Origin: an uncultured Muribaculaceae bacterium
Lineage (GTDB): Bacteria > Bacteroidota > Bacteroidia > Bacteroidales > Muribaculaceae
Reading direction: 5' to 3'
Length of the DNA stretch: 19,147 nucleotides
NCBI GenBank assembly: GCA_934590135.1
Contig: CAKTOT010000037.1
Coordinates: 1 to 19,147 of the forward strand
Shown here: positions 6,648 to 16,218 of the stretch, piece by piece
Layout of the letters: each line of letters opens with the position of its first letter
Numbering within the stretch: position 1 is the stretch's first letter
Notes under the pieces: model-generated
Told to the model about the DNA's origin: nothing
Database searches by the model: none
The model's input: the letters and a program-made list of their open reading frames with translations, nothing else
Made by a program: the position numbers and the translations under genes

Positions 6648-8759
6648 ATGGAATTCAAGCTAAAATCAGCATATAAGCCGACGGGCGACCAGCCACAGGC
6701 TATCGAGCAACTGGTGGCGGGGGTGCGCGAAGGTGTCCCTGCTCAGGTGCTGCTCGGCGTCACCGGCTCGGGCAAGACCTTCACTATGGCCAATGTCATT
6801 GAGCAGGTGCAGCGCCCTACCCTCATACTGAGCCACAACAAGACCTTGGCGGCTCAGTTGTATAGCGAGATGAAGGGGTTCTTCCCGGACAACTCGGTGC
6901 AGTATTTCATATCTTACTATGACTACTACCAGCCGGAGGCGTACATTCCTTCGGCGGACAAGTATATTGAGAAAGACTTGATGGTCAATGAGGAAATTGA
7001 CCGTCTGCGCCTGTCCACGGTGTCGGCCCTAATGTCCGGGCGCCGCGATGTAGTCATTGTATCATCGGTGTCGTGCCTCTACGGCATGGGCAATCCCGAG
7101 GATTTCCACGCCACGGCATTGAAGGTGTCGGTGGGTATGCACATCACGCGCAACGACCTGCTACGACGCTTGGTGGCGGCGCTGTACAGCCGCAACGAGA
7201 CCGACTTGGCTCGCGGCACCTTCCGCGTGCGCGGCGATACGGTGGACGTGCGTCTGGCCTACGAAGATATTGTAGTACGCATTGTCTTCTGGGGCGATGA
7301 AATCGAATCTATTTCATCCATACATCCCGAAGACGGCGTGAATATGGGCAATCACGACAGCTTCAATATCTATCCGGCCAACCTGTTTGTAACCACCCCG
7401 GAGCGGCAGGCTGCCGCAATCGCACAAATTCAGCTCGACCTCGGACAACAAATCGACGAATTCAATCGCGAAGGCAAGCCGCTGGAAGCCGCACGACTGC
7501 GCGAACGCGTAACTTACGATGTTGAGATGATTCAGGAGCTGGGTTACTGCTCGGGAATCGAGAACTATAGTCGCTACTTCGATGGGCGACAACCCGGTGC
7601 GCGACCTTTCTGCCTACTCGACTATCTGCCCAAAGACTTCCTGACAATCATTGACGAAAGCCACGTCACAATTCCACAGGTACGTGCTATGTATGGCGGC
7701 GACCTCTCGCGCAAGATGAACCTCGTGCAATACGGCTTCCGCCTGCCTGCGGCGTTGGACAACCGTCCGCTCAAATTCGAGGAATTCGAGGCACTGACAC
7801 ATCAGACACTGTATGTATCGGCCACACCCGCCGACTACGAACTGGCACGCAGCGAGGGCGTCATCGTCGAACAGGTGATACGTCCCACCGGGCTGCTTGA
7901 TCCCGAAATCTCCGTTGTCCCGTCCACGCACCAAATCGACCACCTACTCGAAGAAATACGCCGCCAAGTGGAGCGCGGCGAGCGCACACTGGTGACAACA
8001 CTGACCAAGCGCATGGCCGAGGAGCTGAACGATTACCTATCCAAACTCGACATCAAGACCGCATACATACACAGCGATGTCGAGACAATGGACCGCATCA
8101 AGATCCTGGACGATCTACGTGCCGGCGTCTATGACGTACTTATCGGCGTCAATCTACTCCGCGAAGGTCTTGACCTGCCCGAGGTATCACTTGTGGCCAT
8201 CCTCGATGCAGATAAGGAGGGATTTCTGCGCAGCCATCGATCACTGACGCAAACCGTAGGACGCGCCGCGCGAAATCTCAACGGACGTGTCATCATGTAC
8301 GCCGACCATATCACCGAGTCAATGCAGCGCACCATTGACGAGACACACCGACGTCGCGAGATCCAGCTGGCATACAATGCCGAGCACGGCATCACGCCTA
8401 AGGCCATCATCAAAGCCCGCAACGCCATTATCGGACACGAAGACCCCGATGAAGTGGCGACTCTGACAACCAAACGCGCATCGCGCCAAGGCCAACAACC
8501 TAAGACTCAGGCAGCAAAGCCAATACCATATATGAGCGAGTACACGCCACAGACCGACATCGCAGCCGACCCCGTTATGGCATACATGAACGCCGAGGAA
8601 TTGCAACGCCAAGCCACGGCTCTGCGCCGCGATATGCTCAAGGCCGCCAAGGATATGCAGTTTATGGAAGCCGCACGTCTGCGCGACATTGTTCTTAAAA
8701 TCGAAGACCGCATACAACGGCTCTCCGACAAGCCCGCCATAAACCATACGGACAAATAG
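6648..8759 (+). CDS. uvrB: UvrABC excision nuclease subunit B
   Basis: 703 residues, slightly longer than the E. coli protein. UvrB receives damaged DNA from UvrA, opens it with its beta-hairpin and recruits UvrC for incision in nucleotide excision repair. Visible: Walker A GVTGSGKT (37-44), the beta-hairpin region with YYQPEAYIPSADKYIEKD (93-110), the Walker B/helicase motif II DESH (336-339), helicase motif VI QTVGRAAR (535-542), and a C-terminal UVR domain at about 648-688 with MEAARLRD, which contacts UvrC. A polar linker rich in Gln/Lys/Thr (about 600-640) precedes the UVR domain and explains the extra length. It is first in a probable operon; the ygiQ-like gene begins 10 bases later. 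Its start is GC-rich (42 of 60 at 6721-6780), unlike the block to the left. Confidence 0.98.
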   Translation: MEFKLKSAYKPTGDQPQAIEQLVAGVREGVPAQVLLGVTGSGKTFTMANVIEQVQRPTLILSHNKTLAAQLYSEMKGFFPDNSVQYFISYYDYYQPEAYIPSADKYIEKDLMVNEEIDRLRLSTVSALMSGRRDVVIVSSVSCLYGMGNPEDFHATALKVSVGMHITRNDLLRRLVAALYSRNETDLARGTFRVRGDTVDVRLAYEDIVVRIVFWGDEIESISSIHPEDGVNMGNHDSFNIYPANLFVTTPERQAAAIAQIQLDLGQQIDEFNREGKPLEAARLRERVTYDVEMIQELGYCSGIENYSRYFDGRQPGARPFCLLDYLPKDFLTIIDESHVTIPQVRAMYGGDLSRKMNLVQYGFRLPAALDNRPLKFEEFEALTHQTLYVSATPADYELARSEGVIVEQVIRPTGLLDPEISVVPSTHQIDHLLEEIRRQVERGERTLVTTLTKRMAEELNDYLSKLDIKTAYIHSDVETMDRIKILDDLRAGVYDVLIGVNLLREGLDLPEVSLVAILDADKEGFLRSHRSLTQTVGRAARNLNGRVIMYADHITESMQRTIDETHRRREIQLAYNAEHGITPKAIIKARNAIIGHEDPDEVATLTTKRASRQGQQPKTQAAKPIPYMSEYTPQTDIAADPVMAYMNAEELQRQATALRRDMLKAAKDMQFMEAARLRDIVLKIEDRIQRLSDKPAINHTDK

Positions 8760-8769
8760 CATTTGACTT

Positions 8770-10761
8770 ATGGAATACGCAGACGAATTGGCCTTGGGCA
8801 AGATGGACAAGCGGTTGTGGCTACCAACCACCGTCAAAGAAATCGAAGCGCTCGACTGGGACCGCACGGACGTCATACTCTTCAGCGGCGATGCATATAT
8901 CGACCATCCATCCTTCGGCGCCGCCGTAATCGGCCGAACACTTCAAGCGGCCGGATACCGCGTGGCAATAGTGCCGCAGCCAAACTGGCAAGACGACCTG
9001 CGTGATTTTCGCAAATTGGGCGCGCCGCGTCTATTCTTCGGCGTCAGTGCCGGCGCCATGGACTCTATGGTCAACCACTACACAGCCGCTCGACGACGCC
9101 GGTCTGATGACGCATACACACCCGGGGGACGTCACGGCGCACGGCCCGACTACCCCACCATCGTATATTCGGAGATACTAAAAAAACTTTTCCCGGATGT
9201 ACCTGTCGTGGTGGGAGGCATCGAAGCATCGCTTCGACGACTGTCACACTACGACTACTGGCAGGACCGCCTGCGTCCCTCCATATTGCCTGACAGCAAA
9301 GCCGATATTCTGGTATATGGAATGGGTGAGCGCACCATCACAGCCATTGCACAAGCCCTCGATGCCGGTACGCCGATAGGCGAAATCACAGACATTCGGC
9401 AGACGGTGGTACGCGTCCGTGCCACAGACATCCCGGCGGCTGACGAGGACAACATTATCCTCAACTCGTGGGAGCAATGTCTGCGCGACCGTCGCTGTCA
9501 AAGCCTCAATTTCAAGCATATCGAGCAGCAAAGCAACCGCCGCAACGGAGGCGCAACCCTATGGCAGCAGTACGGCGACAGCGGCGTCAAGGTCAACCCG
9601 ATGTACCCGGCCATGAATACCGGCGAGATAGATGCATCGTTCGATCTGCCTTACACGCGCATGCCTCACCCCCGTTATCGCGGCAAACGCATCCCGGCCT
9701 ACGAAATGATTCGACATTCTGTCAATATGCACCGCGGGTGCTTCGGTGGCTGCGCCTTCTGCACCATCTCGGCACATCAAGGCAAATTCATAGCATCACG
9801 CTCGCCCGAATCAATTATGCGCGAAGTCAAAGCCGTCACCCAAATGCCCGATTTTAAGGGATATATCAGCGACCTCGGCGGACCGAGTGCCAACATGTAC
9901 GGCATGCACGGACGCGACACCGACATCTGCGCTAAATGCCTACGTCCTTCGTGCCTGCATCCTCGTGTATGTCCCAATCTCAACACCGACCACTCGGCAC
10001 TCCTCGACATATATCATAAGGTAGATTCCCTCAAGAGTATAAAGAAATCCTTTGTAGGGAGCGGCGTCCGTTACGACCTGTCAATGCATCACACCGGTGA
10101 TGCGCATATCGATGCCATCAACCTCCGATACAACCGCGAACTCATCGAACATCACGTCTCCGGCCGTCTCAAAGTCGCTCCCGAGCATACCGAAGACCGC
10201 GTCCTCGAAGTCATGCGCAAACCCTCTTTTGACCTGTTTTACGACTTCAAGGAAATTTTTGACGACGTAAATCGCCGCTGCGGTATGCGCCAGCAACTGA
10301 TACCCTACTTCATTTCAAGTCATCCCGGATGTCACGAAGAGGATATGGCCATTCTGGCAGCGCGCACCAAAGACTTGGACCTGCATCTTGAGCAGGTGCA
10401 AGACTTCACCCCCACCCCGATGACGCTGGCTACGGAAATATACTACTCGGGCATACATCCGTATACGGGCGAAAAAGTGTTCTGCGCCACAGACGCGCAC
10501 GATAAGGAAGCCCAAAGGCAATACTTCTTCTGGTACGACCGTACACGCCGCGATACCATTATTGCCTCGCTACGCCGACTGCACCGCCAAGACCTCGTAG
10601 GCAAGCTATTCCCGGCATACCGCCCTTACGGGCCCTCCGGCGGAAACAACCGCAACGTATACGGCCAAGGCGCAGGACACCCCGTACAAAAGCGCAAGCC
10701 GGCATCGCCGGACATACACAAGACCAATTCAAAGAACTTCAAACACAAACCACATAAATAA
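8770..10761 (+). CDS. ygiQ: YgiQ-family radical SAM protein
   Basis: 663 residues. The N-terminal part (DVILFSGDAYIDHPSFG, VVVGGIEASLRRLSHYDYW, MGER) is characteristic of YgiQ (UPF0313) proteins. The radical SAM cluster site is Cys324-x3-Cys328-x2-Cys331 in RGCFGGCAFC, which binds the 4Fe-4S cluster that cleaves S-adenosylmethionine. A further Cys group (CAKCLRPSCLHPRVC, about 394-408) may hold extra metal. The C-terminal 40 residues are basic and probably disordered. The substrate of YgiQ is not established. The gene lies 10 bases after uvrB and 8 before dpp5, so it is probably co-transcribed with both; the link with repair may be incidental. Confidence 0.95.
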   Translation: MEYADELALGKMDKRLWLPTTVKEIEALDWDRTDVILFSGDAYIDHPSFGAAVIGRTLQAAGYRVAIVPQPNWQDDLRDFRKLGAPRLFFGVSAGAMDSMVNHYTAARRRRSDDAYTPGGRHGARPDYPTIVYSEILKKLFPDVPVVVGGIEASLRRLSHYDYWQDRLRPSILPDSKADILVYGMGERTITAIAQALDAGTPIGEITDIRQTVVRVRATDIPAADEDNIILNSWEQCLRDRRCQSLNFKHIEQQSNRRNGGATLWQQYGDSGVKVNPMYPAMNTGEIDASFDLPYTRMPHPRYRGKRIPAYEMIRHSVNMHRGCFGGCAFCTISAHQGKFIASRSPESIMREVKAVTQMPDFKGYISDLGGPSANMYGMHGRDTDICAKCLRPSCLHPRVCPNLNTDHSALLDIYHKVDSLKSIKKSFVGSGVRYDLSMHHTGDAHIDAINLRYNRELIEHHVSGRLKVAPEHTEDRVLEVMRKPSFDLFYDFKEIFDDVNRRCGMRQQLIPYFISSHPGCHEEDMAILAARTKDLDLHLEQVQDFTPTPMTLATEIYYSGIHPYTGEKVFCATDAHDKEAQRQYFFWYDRTRRDTIIASLRRLHRQDLVGKLFPAYRPYGPSGGNNRNVYGQGAGHPVQKRKPASPDIHKTNSKNFKHKPHK

Positions 10762-10769
10762 GTAACGTT

Positions 10770-12884
10770 ATGCACAAAGCACTAATTATGAGCGCAACAG
10801 CACTTATGCTCAACGCAATGACGCCCACAGCCGCATTGGCCGAAGAAGCGGACATCATCGACCGCCCGAACTTCAAAAGCGCCACAGGCATATTCGACAT
10901 TGATGCCCTCGAAGCACTCGGACGCGTTTCCGAGCCTCGCGTATCACCTGACGGCAAACGCGTGCTCTTCGGCGTAAGCTACGAAAGCGTACCTCAAAAC
11001 AAGTCCAACCGCGACCTCTACGTCATGAACATTGACGGCACAGGCATGACGCGCATCACCAAGACAGCAAAAAGCGAAAACTCGGCCGTATGGATCGACA
11101 ACGGCGCACGCATTGCCTTTGTATATGCCGAGAAAGACTCAACGCCACAACTGTGGATAATGAATGCCGATGGTACGGAACGCCACGCCGCCACCAATGT
11201 CGATGGCGGCATTGAGGGCTTCCTATTCTCACCGGATCAGTCCAAGGTTGTCCTTATCGGCACTGTCAAGTACAACCGCACAGCCGCCGATATCTACCCG
11301 GACCTACCCAAAGCCACCGGACGCGTCATCGACGACCTTATGTACAAGCACTGGGATACTTGGGTTACAGAAATACCTCACCCCTTTGTCGGCACATTTG
11401 ACGGCAAGGCCGTTACAGACCTCAAAGACATTATGGAAGGCGAGCCCTACGAAGCACCTATGCGTCCCTTTGGCGGCGTAGAGTCCTTCGCATGGAGCCC
11501 GGACAGCAAAACGCTCGTATACACCTCGCGCAAAAAGACAGGGCTGGAATATGCCGTGTCCACCAATAGCGACCTTTACGCCTACGACCTGACATCCGGC
11601 ACCACCACCAACCTCACCGAGGGAATGATGGGCTATGACACCAACCCCGCATTCTCGCCCGACGGCCGCTATATGGCATGGCTGTCCATGGAGCGCGACG
11701 GATACGAGGCCGACAAAAACCGCCTGTTCATACGCGACAATGCCACCGGCCGGAAAACCGATCTCACCGCCGACTGGGACTATACCATCGAAGAATTTGC
11801 ATGGAATCCCGATGGCAAAAACATCTGGTTTATAGCCTACCACCAAGGAGTAGCGCCCATATTTAATATGGAAGTAGCCACGCACAAGGTGACCACCGTT
11901 GCCGAAGGTCTATACGACTACACCACACTCGCACCGGTAGACCGCAAAACCGTTGTTACAATGCGTCACTCCATGCTCCGCCCCAACGAAATCTACCGCA
12001 TAGGCCCCAAAGCCAAGAAAGGCGTAAAAGAAGACCTCGCATTGACAGACATCAACGGCGATATCTTTGCACAGCTCACAATGCCCACAGTCGAAGCCAA
12101 GAAGGTACCCACCACCGATGGCAAAGAAATGCTCACCTGGGTCATATATCCGCCCAAATTCGATGCCACACAAAAATATCCGGCAATACTTTACTGCCAA
12201 GGCGGTCCGCAAAGTGCCGTCAGCCAATTCTGGAGCTATCGTTGGAACTTCGCGCTGATGGCCTCCAACGGGTACATAATGATTGCCCCCAACCGCCGCG
12301 GCGTCCCCGGATTCGGCACCGAGTGGGAAGAACAGATTTCCAAAGACTATCCCGGACAGAATATGCGCGACTACCTCAGCGCCGTTGATTATATGAAAGC
12401 CAACGAACCGGCCATAGACCCGACTCGCATAGGCGCCACCGGCGCAAGCTACGGCGGATTCTCCATATACTGGCTTGCAGGCAATCACGACAAGCGCTTC
12501 GCCGCCCTATGGGCTCACGCAGGCATCTTCAATACCGAGGCTCAATACCTTGAAACAGAAGAAATGTGGTTTGCCAACTGGGATATGGGCGGAGCTTTCT
12601 GGGACAAAGACAACGCTGCAGCACAGCGCACTTTCGCAACCTCACCACACCATTTTGTAGACCGTTGGGATACTCCCATAATGATTAGCCATGGCGAAAA
12701 AGACTACCGCATCCTTGCATCACAGGGTATGGCAGCCTTCAATGCAGCCAAGATGCGCGGCATACCTGCCGAAATGGTAATCTTCCCGGACGAAAATCAC
12801 TGGATTCTTAAGCCGCAGAACGCCGTGATGTGGCAGCGCTTATTCTTCCGCTGGTTTGACCGCTGGCTCAAGCCCGCCAAATAA
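10770..12884 (+). CDS. dpp5: Dipeptidyl peptidase 5-like S9 family serine peptidase
   Basis: 704 residues. A signal peptide (1 to about 24, ending AALA) sends it to the periplasm. Residues about 40-430 form a beta-propeller with repeated SPDGK-type blades; the C-terminal alpha/beta hydrolase holds Ser560 in GASYGG, Asp645 in GEKDYR and His677 in DENHW. From memory, these lie each exactly 18 residues after the catalytic Ser542, Asp627 and His659 of Porphyromonas gingivalis DPP5, and many stretches (MYKHWD, DIMEGEPYEAPM, AILYCQGGPQ, EEMWFANWD) look the same. DPP5 removes dipeptides from the N-terminus of peptides with hydrophobic or Ala residues, supplying amino acids for growth. All catalytic residues are intact. 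It is third in the uvrB operon. Confidence 0.95.
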   Translation: MHKALIMSATALMLNAMTPTAALAEEADIIDRPNFKSATGIFDIDALEALGRVSEPRVSPDGKRVLFGVSYESVPQNKSNRDLYVMNIDGTGMTRITKTAKSENSAVWIDNGARIAFVYAEKDSTPQLWIMNADGTERHAATNVDGGIEGFLFSPDQSKVVLIGTVKYNRTAADIYPDLPKATGRVIDDLMYKHWDTWVTEIPHPFVGTFDGKAVTDLKDIMEGEPYEAPMRPFGGVESFAWSPDSKTLVYTSRKKTGLEYAVSTNSDLYAYDLTSGTTTNLTEGMMGYDTNPAFSPDGRYMAWLSMERDGYEADKNRLFIRDNATGRKTDLTADWDYTIEEFAWNPDGKNIWFIAYHQGVAPIFNMEVATHKVTTVAEGLYDYTTLAPVDRKTVVTMRHSMLRPNEIYRIGPKAKKGVKEDLALTDINGDIFAQLTMPTVEAKKVPTTDGKEMLTWVIYPPKFDATQKYPAILYCQGGPQSAVSQFWSYRWNFALMASNGYIMIAPNRRGVPGFGTEWEEQISKDYPGQNMRDYLSAVDYMKANEPAIDPTRIGATGASYGGFSIYWLAGNHDKRFAALWAHAGIFNTEAQYLETEEMWFANWDMGGAFWDKDNAAAQRTFATSPHHFVDRWDTPIMISHGEKDYRILASQGMAAFNAAKMRGIPAEMVIFPDENHWILKPQNAVMWQRLFFRWFDRWLKPAK

Positions 12885-12920
12885 CGCAACTATCTGCATC
12901 AGCCAACACCCTGGCACGAA

Positions 12921-13445
12921 ATGTCAAAAACAGCCCTTCGTAAAGAATTGGTCAAAATGTCACAAGAACAACTTGTGACACTAATCCTTGACCTATATTC
13001 GGCACGTCCACAAGCCAAAGAGTACTTCGAATTCTTCCTCAATCCCGATGAAAAGGAATTGTACAAGAAGTACGTCAAAATCATCGAAAAGGAAGCGTAC
13101 CGCGTCAAGCGCCGAAAGCTTTGTGCACGTGTCTCGTATCTCAACGCATGCATCAAAGACTTTGCATCCTTCGGTGTATCCGCGTCTGCAGTCATTGACC
13201 TTACACTCCACGTTGCCAGTATAATCCTAATTCTGGAACGCGCCTACTATATGACTGACACCCTGCACAAAAACGGCGGCAAACTCATCGTAGCCGCGTT
13301 GGCTCGCGCCAATGACGCCGGCCTATTCAAAGAGACTATGCAGCGCATCGAGAAACTGCTTGCCATACCGCAAATCAGGCCCGGCTATGCCCGCGAAATC
13401 AAAGAACAGATCGCAGACTACCTGATGGACACGCATAAGGATTAG
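12921..13445 (+). CDS. DUF6155 family protein
   Basis: 174 residues, 36 bases after dpp5. The opening (MSKTALRKELVKMSQEQLVTLILDLY, then EYFEFFLNPDEKELYKKY) has the look of DUF6155 proteins: small, all-helical, cytoplasmic, with no signal or membrane segment. There is a basic patch (RVKRRKLCAR, about 54-63) that could bind nucleic acid, but no catalytic motif. It is last in the uvrB operon, ahead of a strong hairpin. The family call is from memory of the pattern; the function is not known. Confidence 0.7.
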   Translation: MSKTALRKELVKMSQEQLVTLILDLYSARPQAKEYFEFFLNPDEKELYKKYVKIIEKEAYRVKRRKLCARVSYLNACIKDFASFGVSASAVIDLTLHVASIILILERAYYMTDTLHKNGGKLIVAALARANDAGLFKETMQRIEKLLAIPQIRPGYAREIKEQIADYLMDTHKD

Positions 13446-13501
13446 CTTTGACATACATCGTCAGACAATAACGTTGAGCCGAAATATCTATCCTATACAA
13501 A

Positions 13502-13532
13502 GGGCCGGAAAGAGACGAACTATTTCCGGCCC
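13502..13532 (+). terminator. Hairpin, probable terminator of the uvrB operon
   Basis: A perfect 10-base-pair stem, GGGCCGGAAA (13502-13511) and TTTCCGGCCC (13523-13532), encloses an 11-base loop 56 bases after the DUF6155 gene. It is followed by TAACTATTGT rather than a solid T-tract, so termination may be partial. Confidence 0.7.
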
Positions 13533-13678
13533 TAACTATTGTCAAGGATTACCGTACTCGAATGGAGACAACAATGAATAGCCAATATATCCGCAAAAAT
13601 GCCCGAATTGGACAAAGCATTTGGCGTAATGGATTTTTTTTCAGAACTTAGCGGACACAAACAAGAATAAGCCACAAG

Positions 13679-14557
13679 ATGCGCCAATCCGCCTGCATAA
13701 AACATAAAATCGTACGCATACTCATCATTGCAGCATTGTCTCTGACCATGTGTGCATTGCCGGCCTGTCATTCATCCAAAGGGAGCACGGCACAAGAAAT
13801 CGGCTCGCGTCCGGCGGCCAAGCCTGAGGGCAAGAAGCATAAGCCGGACACACCGGCCGCAACATCACGGATGGGCAAGGCTCTGGTGTCCGAAGCTCGC
13901 AAGTGGATTGGAACTCCTTATGTCTACGGCGGACACTCGCGCAAAGGCGCCGATTGCTCGGGTTTTCTTATGGAAGTATTCCGCGAATGTGCCGGCATAT
14001 CCCTGCCACGCAGTTCACGAGACCAGCAGGCATACTGCCACCCTATCGATCGCGAATACCTTGCAGTAGGCGACTTGGTGTTTTTTTCGAGTAGACGCAG
14101 CGGCGGCCGAGTGTCGCACGTGGGTATGTATATCGGCGAAGGGCGCATGATACACGCTTCGTCCAGCCGAGGAGTAGTCGAAGACGATCTCGCCTCGCAA
14201 TATTTTATCACCTACTACAAAGGAGCAGGACGTGTCCCTCAATTGGCCGGCGCTAACCCTATTCCCGAAAAAGAGTCTCAGCCTCAAACAGTACAACCAT
14301 CCGAGGACATCGAAGAGAAAAGTCCGGCGTCACAGCCATCTGTGACCCAACGCGTCAATAACCGACCCGAACACGGTCAAAGGGCCCAATCGGGCGCGAC
14401 ACGAGCGCAACATCCCGAGCCACAAGCGCCCGAGCGCATACATACACCAATGGCGCCCGTCCAAAACGTAAGACAGCAAGCCGCGCCACAAGACACAACC
14501 ACGACAACACGTCCCGAAACCATAGTCCGCAACGCTTTCTCCAAGGCAAAGAAGTGA
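13679..14557 (+). CDS. NlpC/P60 cell-wall hydrolase lipoprotein
   Basis: 292 residues. The N-terminus has a basic start, a hydrophobic core and the lipobox LPAC with Cys30, so a lipoprotein is expected. The next residues (HSSKGS) lack the acidic surface-export signal of Bacteroidetes, which suggests a periplasm-facing anchor. The NlpC/P60 domain spans about 66-185: Cys93 in ADCSGF, His147 in VSHVGMYIG and His159 in MIHASS form the papain-like triad. Such enzymes cut peptide bonds in peptidoglycan stems, usually D-Glu to diamino acid. The final 105 residues are low complexity, rich in Pro, Gln, Thr and Arg, an unusual extension that may span to peptidoglycan. It has its own 230-base upstream gap with a T8 run near 13633; no clear promoter is visible. 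Confidence 0.93.
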   Translation: MRQSACIKHKIVRILIIAALSLTMCALPACHSSKGSTAQEIGSRPAAKPEGKKHKPDTPAATSRMGKALVSEARKWIGTPYVYGGHSRKGADCSGFLMEVFRECAGISLPRSSRDQQAYCHPIDREYLAVGDLVFFSSRRSGGRVSHVGMYIGEGRMIHASSSRGVVEDDLASQYFITYYKGAGRVPQLAGANPIPEKESQPQTVQPSEDIEEKSPASQPSVTQRVNNRPEHGQRAQSGATRAQHPEPQAPERIHTPMAPVQNVRQQAAPQDTTTTTRPETIVRNAFSKAKK

Positions 14558-14709
14558 GAAGCTTCACCCCTCACCTCAAACATTTGTCTTATACACTTTT
14601 ACTGCTGTGTAGTGATTGTTGACAAGACCATATAGCGCTGTCACTATGCCGCCGTAATATAGTGCAAGACATATATTTCGTGGTGGATATTACACGCCAA
14701 AAGACCTGA

Positions 14710-15954
14710 TTACACGCAGTCTTGGTACAACCGACGGCGTAGGAAGAATCCGCGTGTACGCAATATGAACATTGCCGCACCCCCGGCCTGCACCGCAGCG
14801 GCCGCCCAAAAAGCAGCTGCATAACCCGCATATTCGGCCAAGACGCCGCCGGCAAGCATTCCTACACCGACGCCCACATCCCATGATATGAGTATGGAAG
14901 AATTGGCCGTACCACGCTGGTCATGTCTGGCAACCTTAATAAACATATTCAGGAATGCCGGATACATTCGACCATTGCCAAGTCCGATAAGCAATGCCGA
15001 TACATAATATGCCCATTGCCCGGGGCTAAGCGCAAACAGCGTGTATCCTACCGTAGATACAAGCACGCCAAAGACACAATTGGCCGTTATACGCCCCTGA
15101 CGCAACGAACGCGAACCCCACAAACGTGACACAAAAAGGCCCGCTGCCAAAAGAGCAAAAAACACGCCGGTTCCGCCTGTGATGCCAAGCCTTTCTTTAG
15201 CATATATCGCCACATAACTGCTTAATATCCCCCAACATATTGCAAAGAAGCAGATATTGACCGCCATCATCCAAGCTCGCGTCAAGAAAAAATGATCGAG
15301 GCTGAGATGCCGTTTGCCCGGCACAGGAGGACGCTGCGGCATCTTCAGCGTCATTGTACACAACATGCCAAGCATTGCCGCAAAAAGCGCTATCCAAAAC
15401 AACAACGCAAAATCGCCGGAAACATCATACAAATACACTCCGGCAGATGGCGCAATGGCCATAGCCAGATTGTTGCTCAATCCATAGTAACCTATGCCCT
15501 CGTTGCGGCGCTCGGACGGCAAGACATCTATAGCCGCAGTACTATTGGCCACCGTAGTTGCCCCGAAAGGCAAGCCATGTAGCGTGCGTACAATGGCAAA
15601 CATCAACAACGTCCCTGCCGCTATATATCCGGCAAAACATACAAAGAAAAAGAAAAAGCATATCACCAAGACTCGTTTGCGGTCAAAAGTATCTACAATA
15701 AAACCGCTGAACGGGCGCACAATCAATGCCGCAATGACATAACCGGATAACACTACGCCGATAGTATCTTTGTCCGCATGAAACATATCCGAAAGATATA
15801 TCGGCAAAAGAGGCGTCAGAAGAAAAAAGGCAAAAAACAGCAAGAAGTTGGAACACATCAACTTAATGTAATTCGTATTCCATAATTTGCGAGGTTTGGC
15901 ATCCATATCGAACGCATCCGAAGCCTTTCCCTTATTTGTAATTACTTTTCTCAT
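14710..15954 (-). CDS. Major facilitator superfamily transporter
   Basis: 414 residues with about twelve hydrophobic helices. The loop between helices 2 and 3 holds the MFS motif A variant GFIVDTFDRKRVL (84-96). The first 28 residues are polar; an alternative ATG lies at 15906 (Met17), but the distal ATG is preferred because a promoter-like TACCTTTG lies about 60 bases before it. The layout (short 12-helix, motif A, GNGRMYPAFLNMFIKV in the second half) fits drug or metabolite exporters of the DHA1 type. The substrate cannot be told. It is transcribed convergent to the NlpC gene and divergent from nhaD. The region upstream carries a possible attenuated leader. Confidence 0.9.
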   Translation of the reverse strand: MRKVITNKGKASDAFDMDAKPRKLWNTNYIKLMCSNFLLFFAFFLLTPLLPIYLSDMFHADKDTIGVVLSGYVIAALIVRPFSGFIVDTFDRKRVLVICFFFFFVCFAGYIAAGTLLMFAIVRTLHGLPFGATTVANSTAAIDVLPSERRNEGIGYYGLSNNLAMAIAPSAGVYLYDVSGDFALLFWIALFAAMLGMLCTMTLKMPQRPPVPGKRHLSLDHFFLTRAWMMAVNICFFAICWGILSSYVAIYAKERLGITGGTGVFFALLAAGLFVSRLWGSRSLRQGRITANCVFGVLVSTVGYTLFALSPGQWAYYVSALLIGLGNGRMYPAFLNMFIKVARHDQRGTANSSILISWDVGVGVGMLAGGVLAEYAGYAAAFWAAAAVQAGGAAMFILRTRGFFLRRRLYQDCV

Positions 15955-16012
15955 TTGTACATATTATGCAGTAAAATGCATATACAAAATAATGCACCTA
16001 CTAAAATCGGAG

Positions 16013-16020
16013 CAAAGGTA
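16013..16020 (-). promoter_or_regulatory. Probable -7 element of the MFS transporter promoter
   Basis: Read on the minus strand the bases are TACCTTTG, an exact TAnnTTTG. The leader would be about 50 bases. No TTTG lies 19-21 bases upstream, so the promoter is half-consensus and may need an activator. Confidence 0.5.
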
Positions 16021-16218
16021 GCACATTTTTTTGAAAGCGACTAAACGCAATACATCGCCGAACTTCTCGGCAAAAACTATTCTTACAGAGAAATAATCTA
16101 ACGACCATACCTCTCGCACCTTACGCGTCGGTTCGTAATGCGCAAAAGCATTTGTCTTTTGTGACGGGCAACCGAAAGACATACAAGCCTTGCATACGAC
16201 ATCGGTTCGTATAGGCAT

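Noticed and set aside
8319..8876. Antisense frame crossing the uvrB-ygiQ junction
   Set aside because: Both plus-strand genes are recognised and close together; no separate signal supports a minus-strand gene.
11304..11885. Antisense open frame of 193 codons inside dpp5
   Set aside because: It is explained by codon bias of the DPP5 propeller, which matches a known enzyme throughout.
16121..16211. Two GGTTCG words suggesting tRNA T-loops
   Set aside because: No acceptor or anticodon stem can be formed around either; they are part of the nested inverted repeats.
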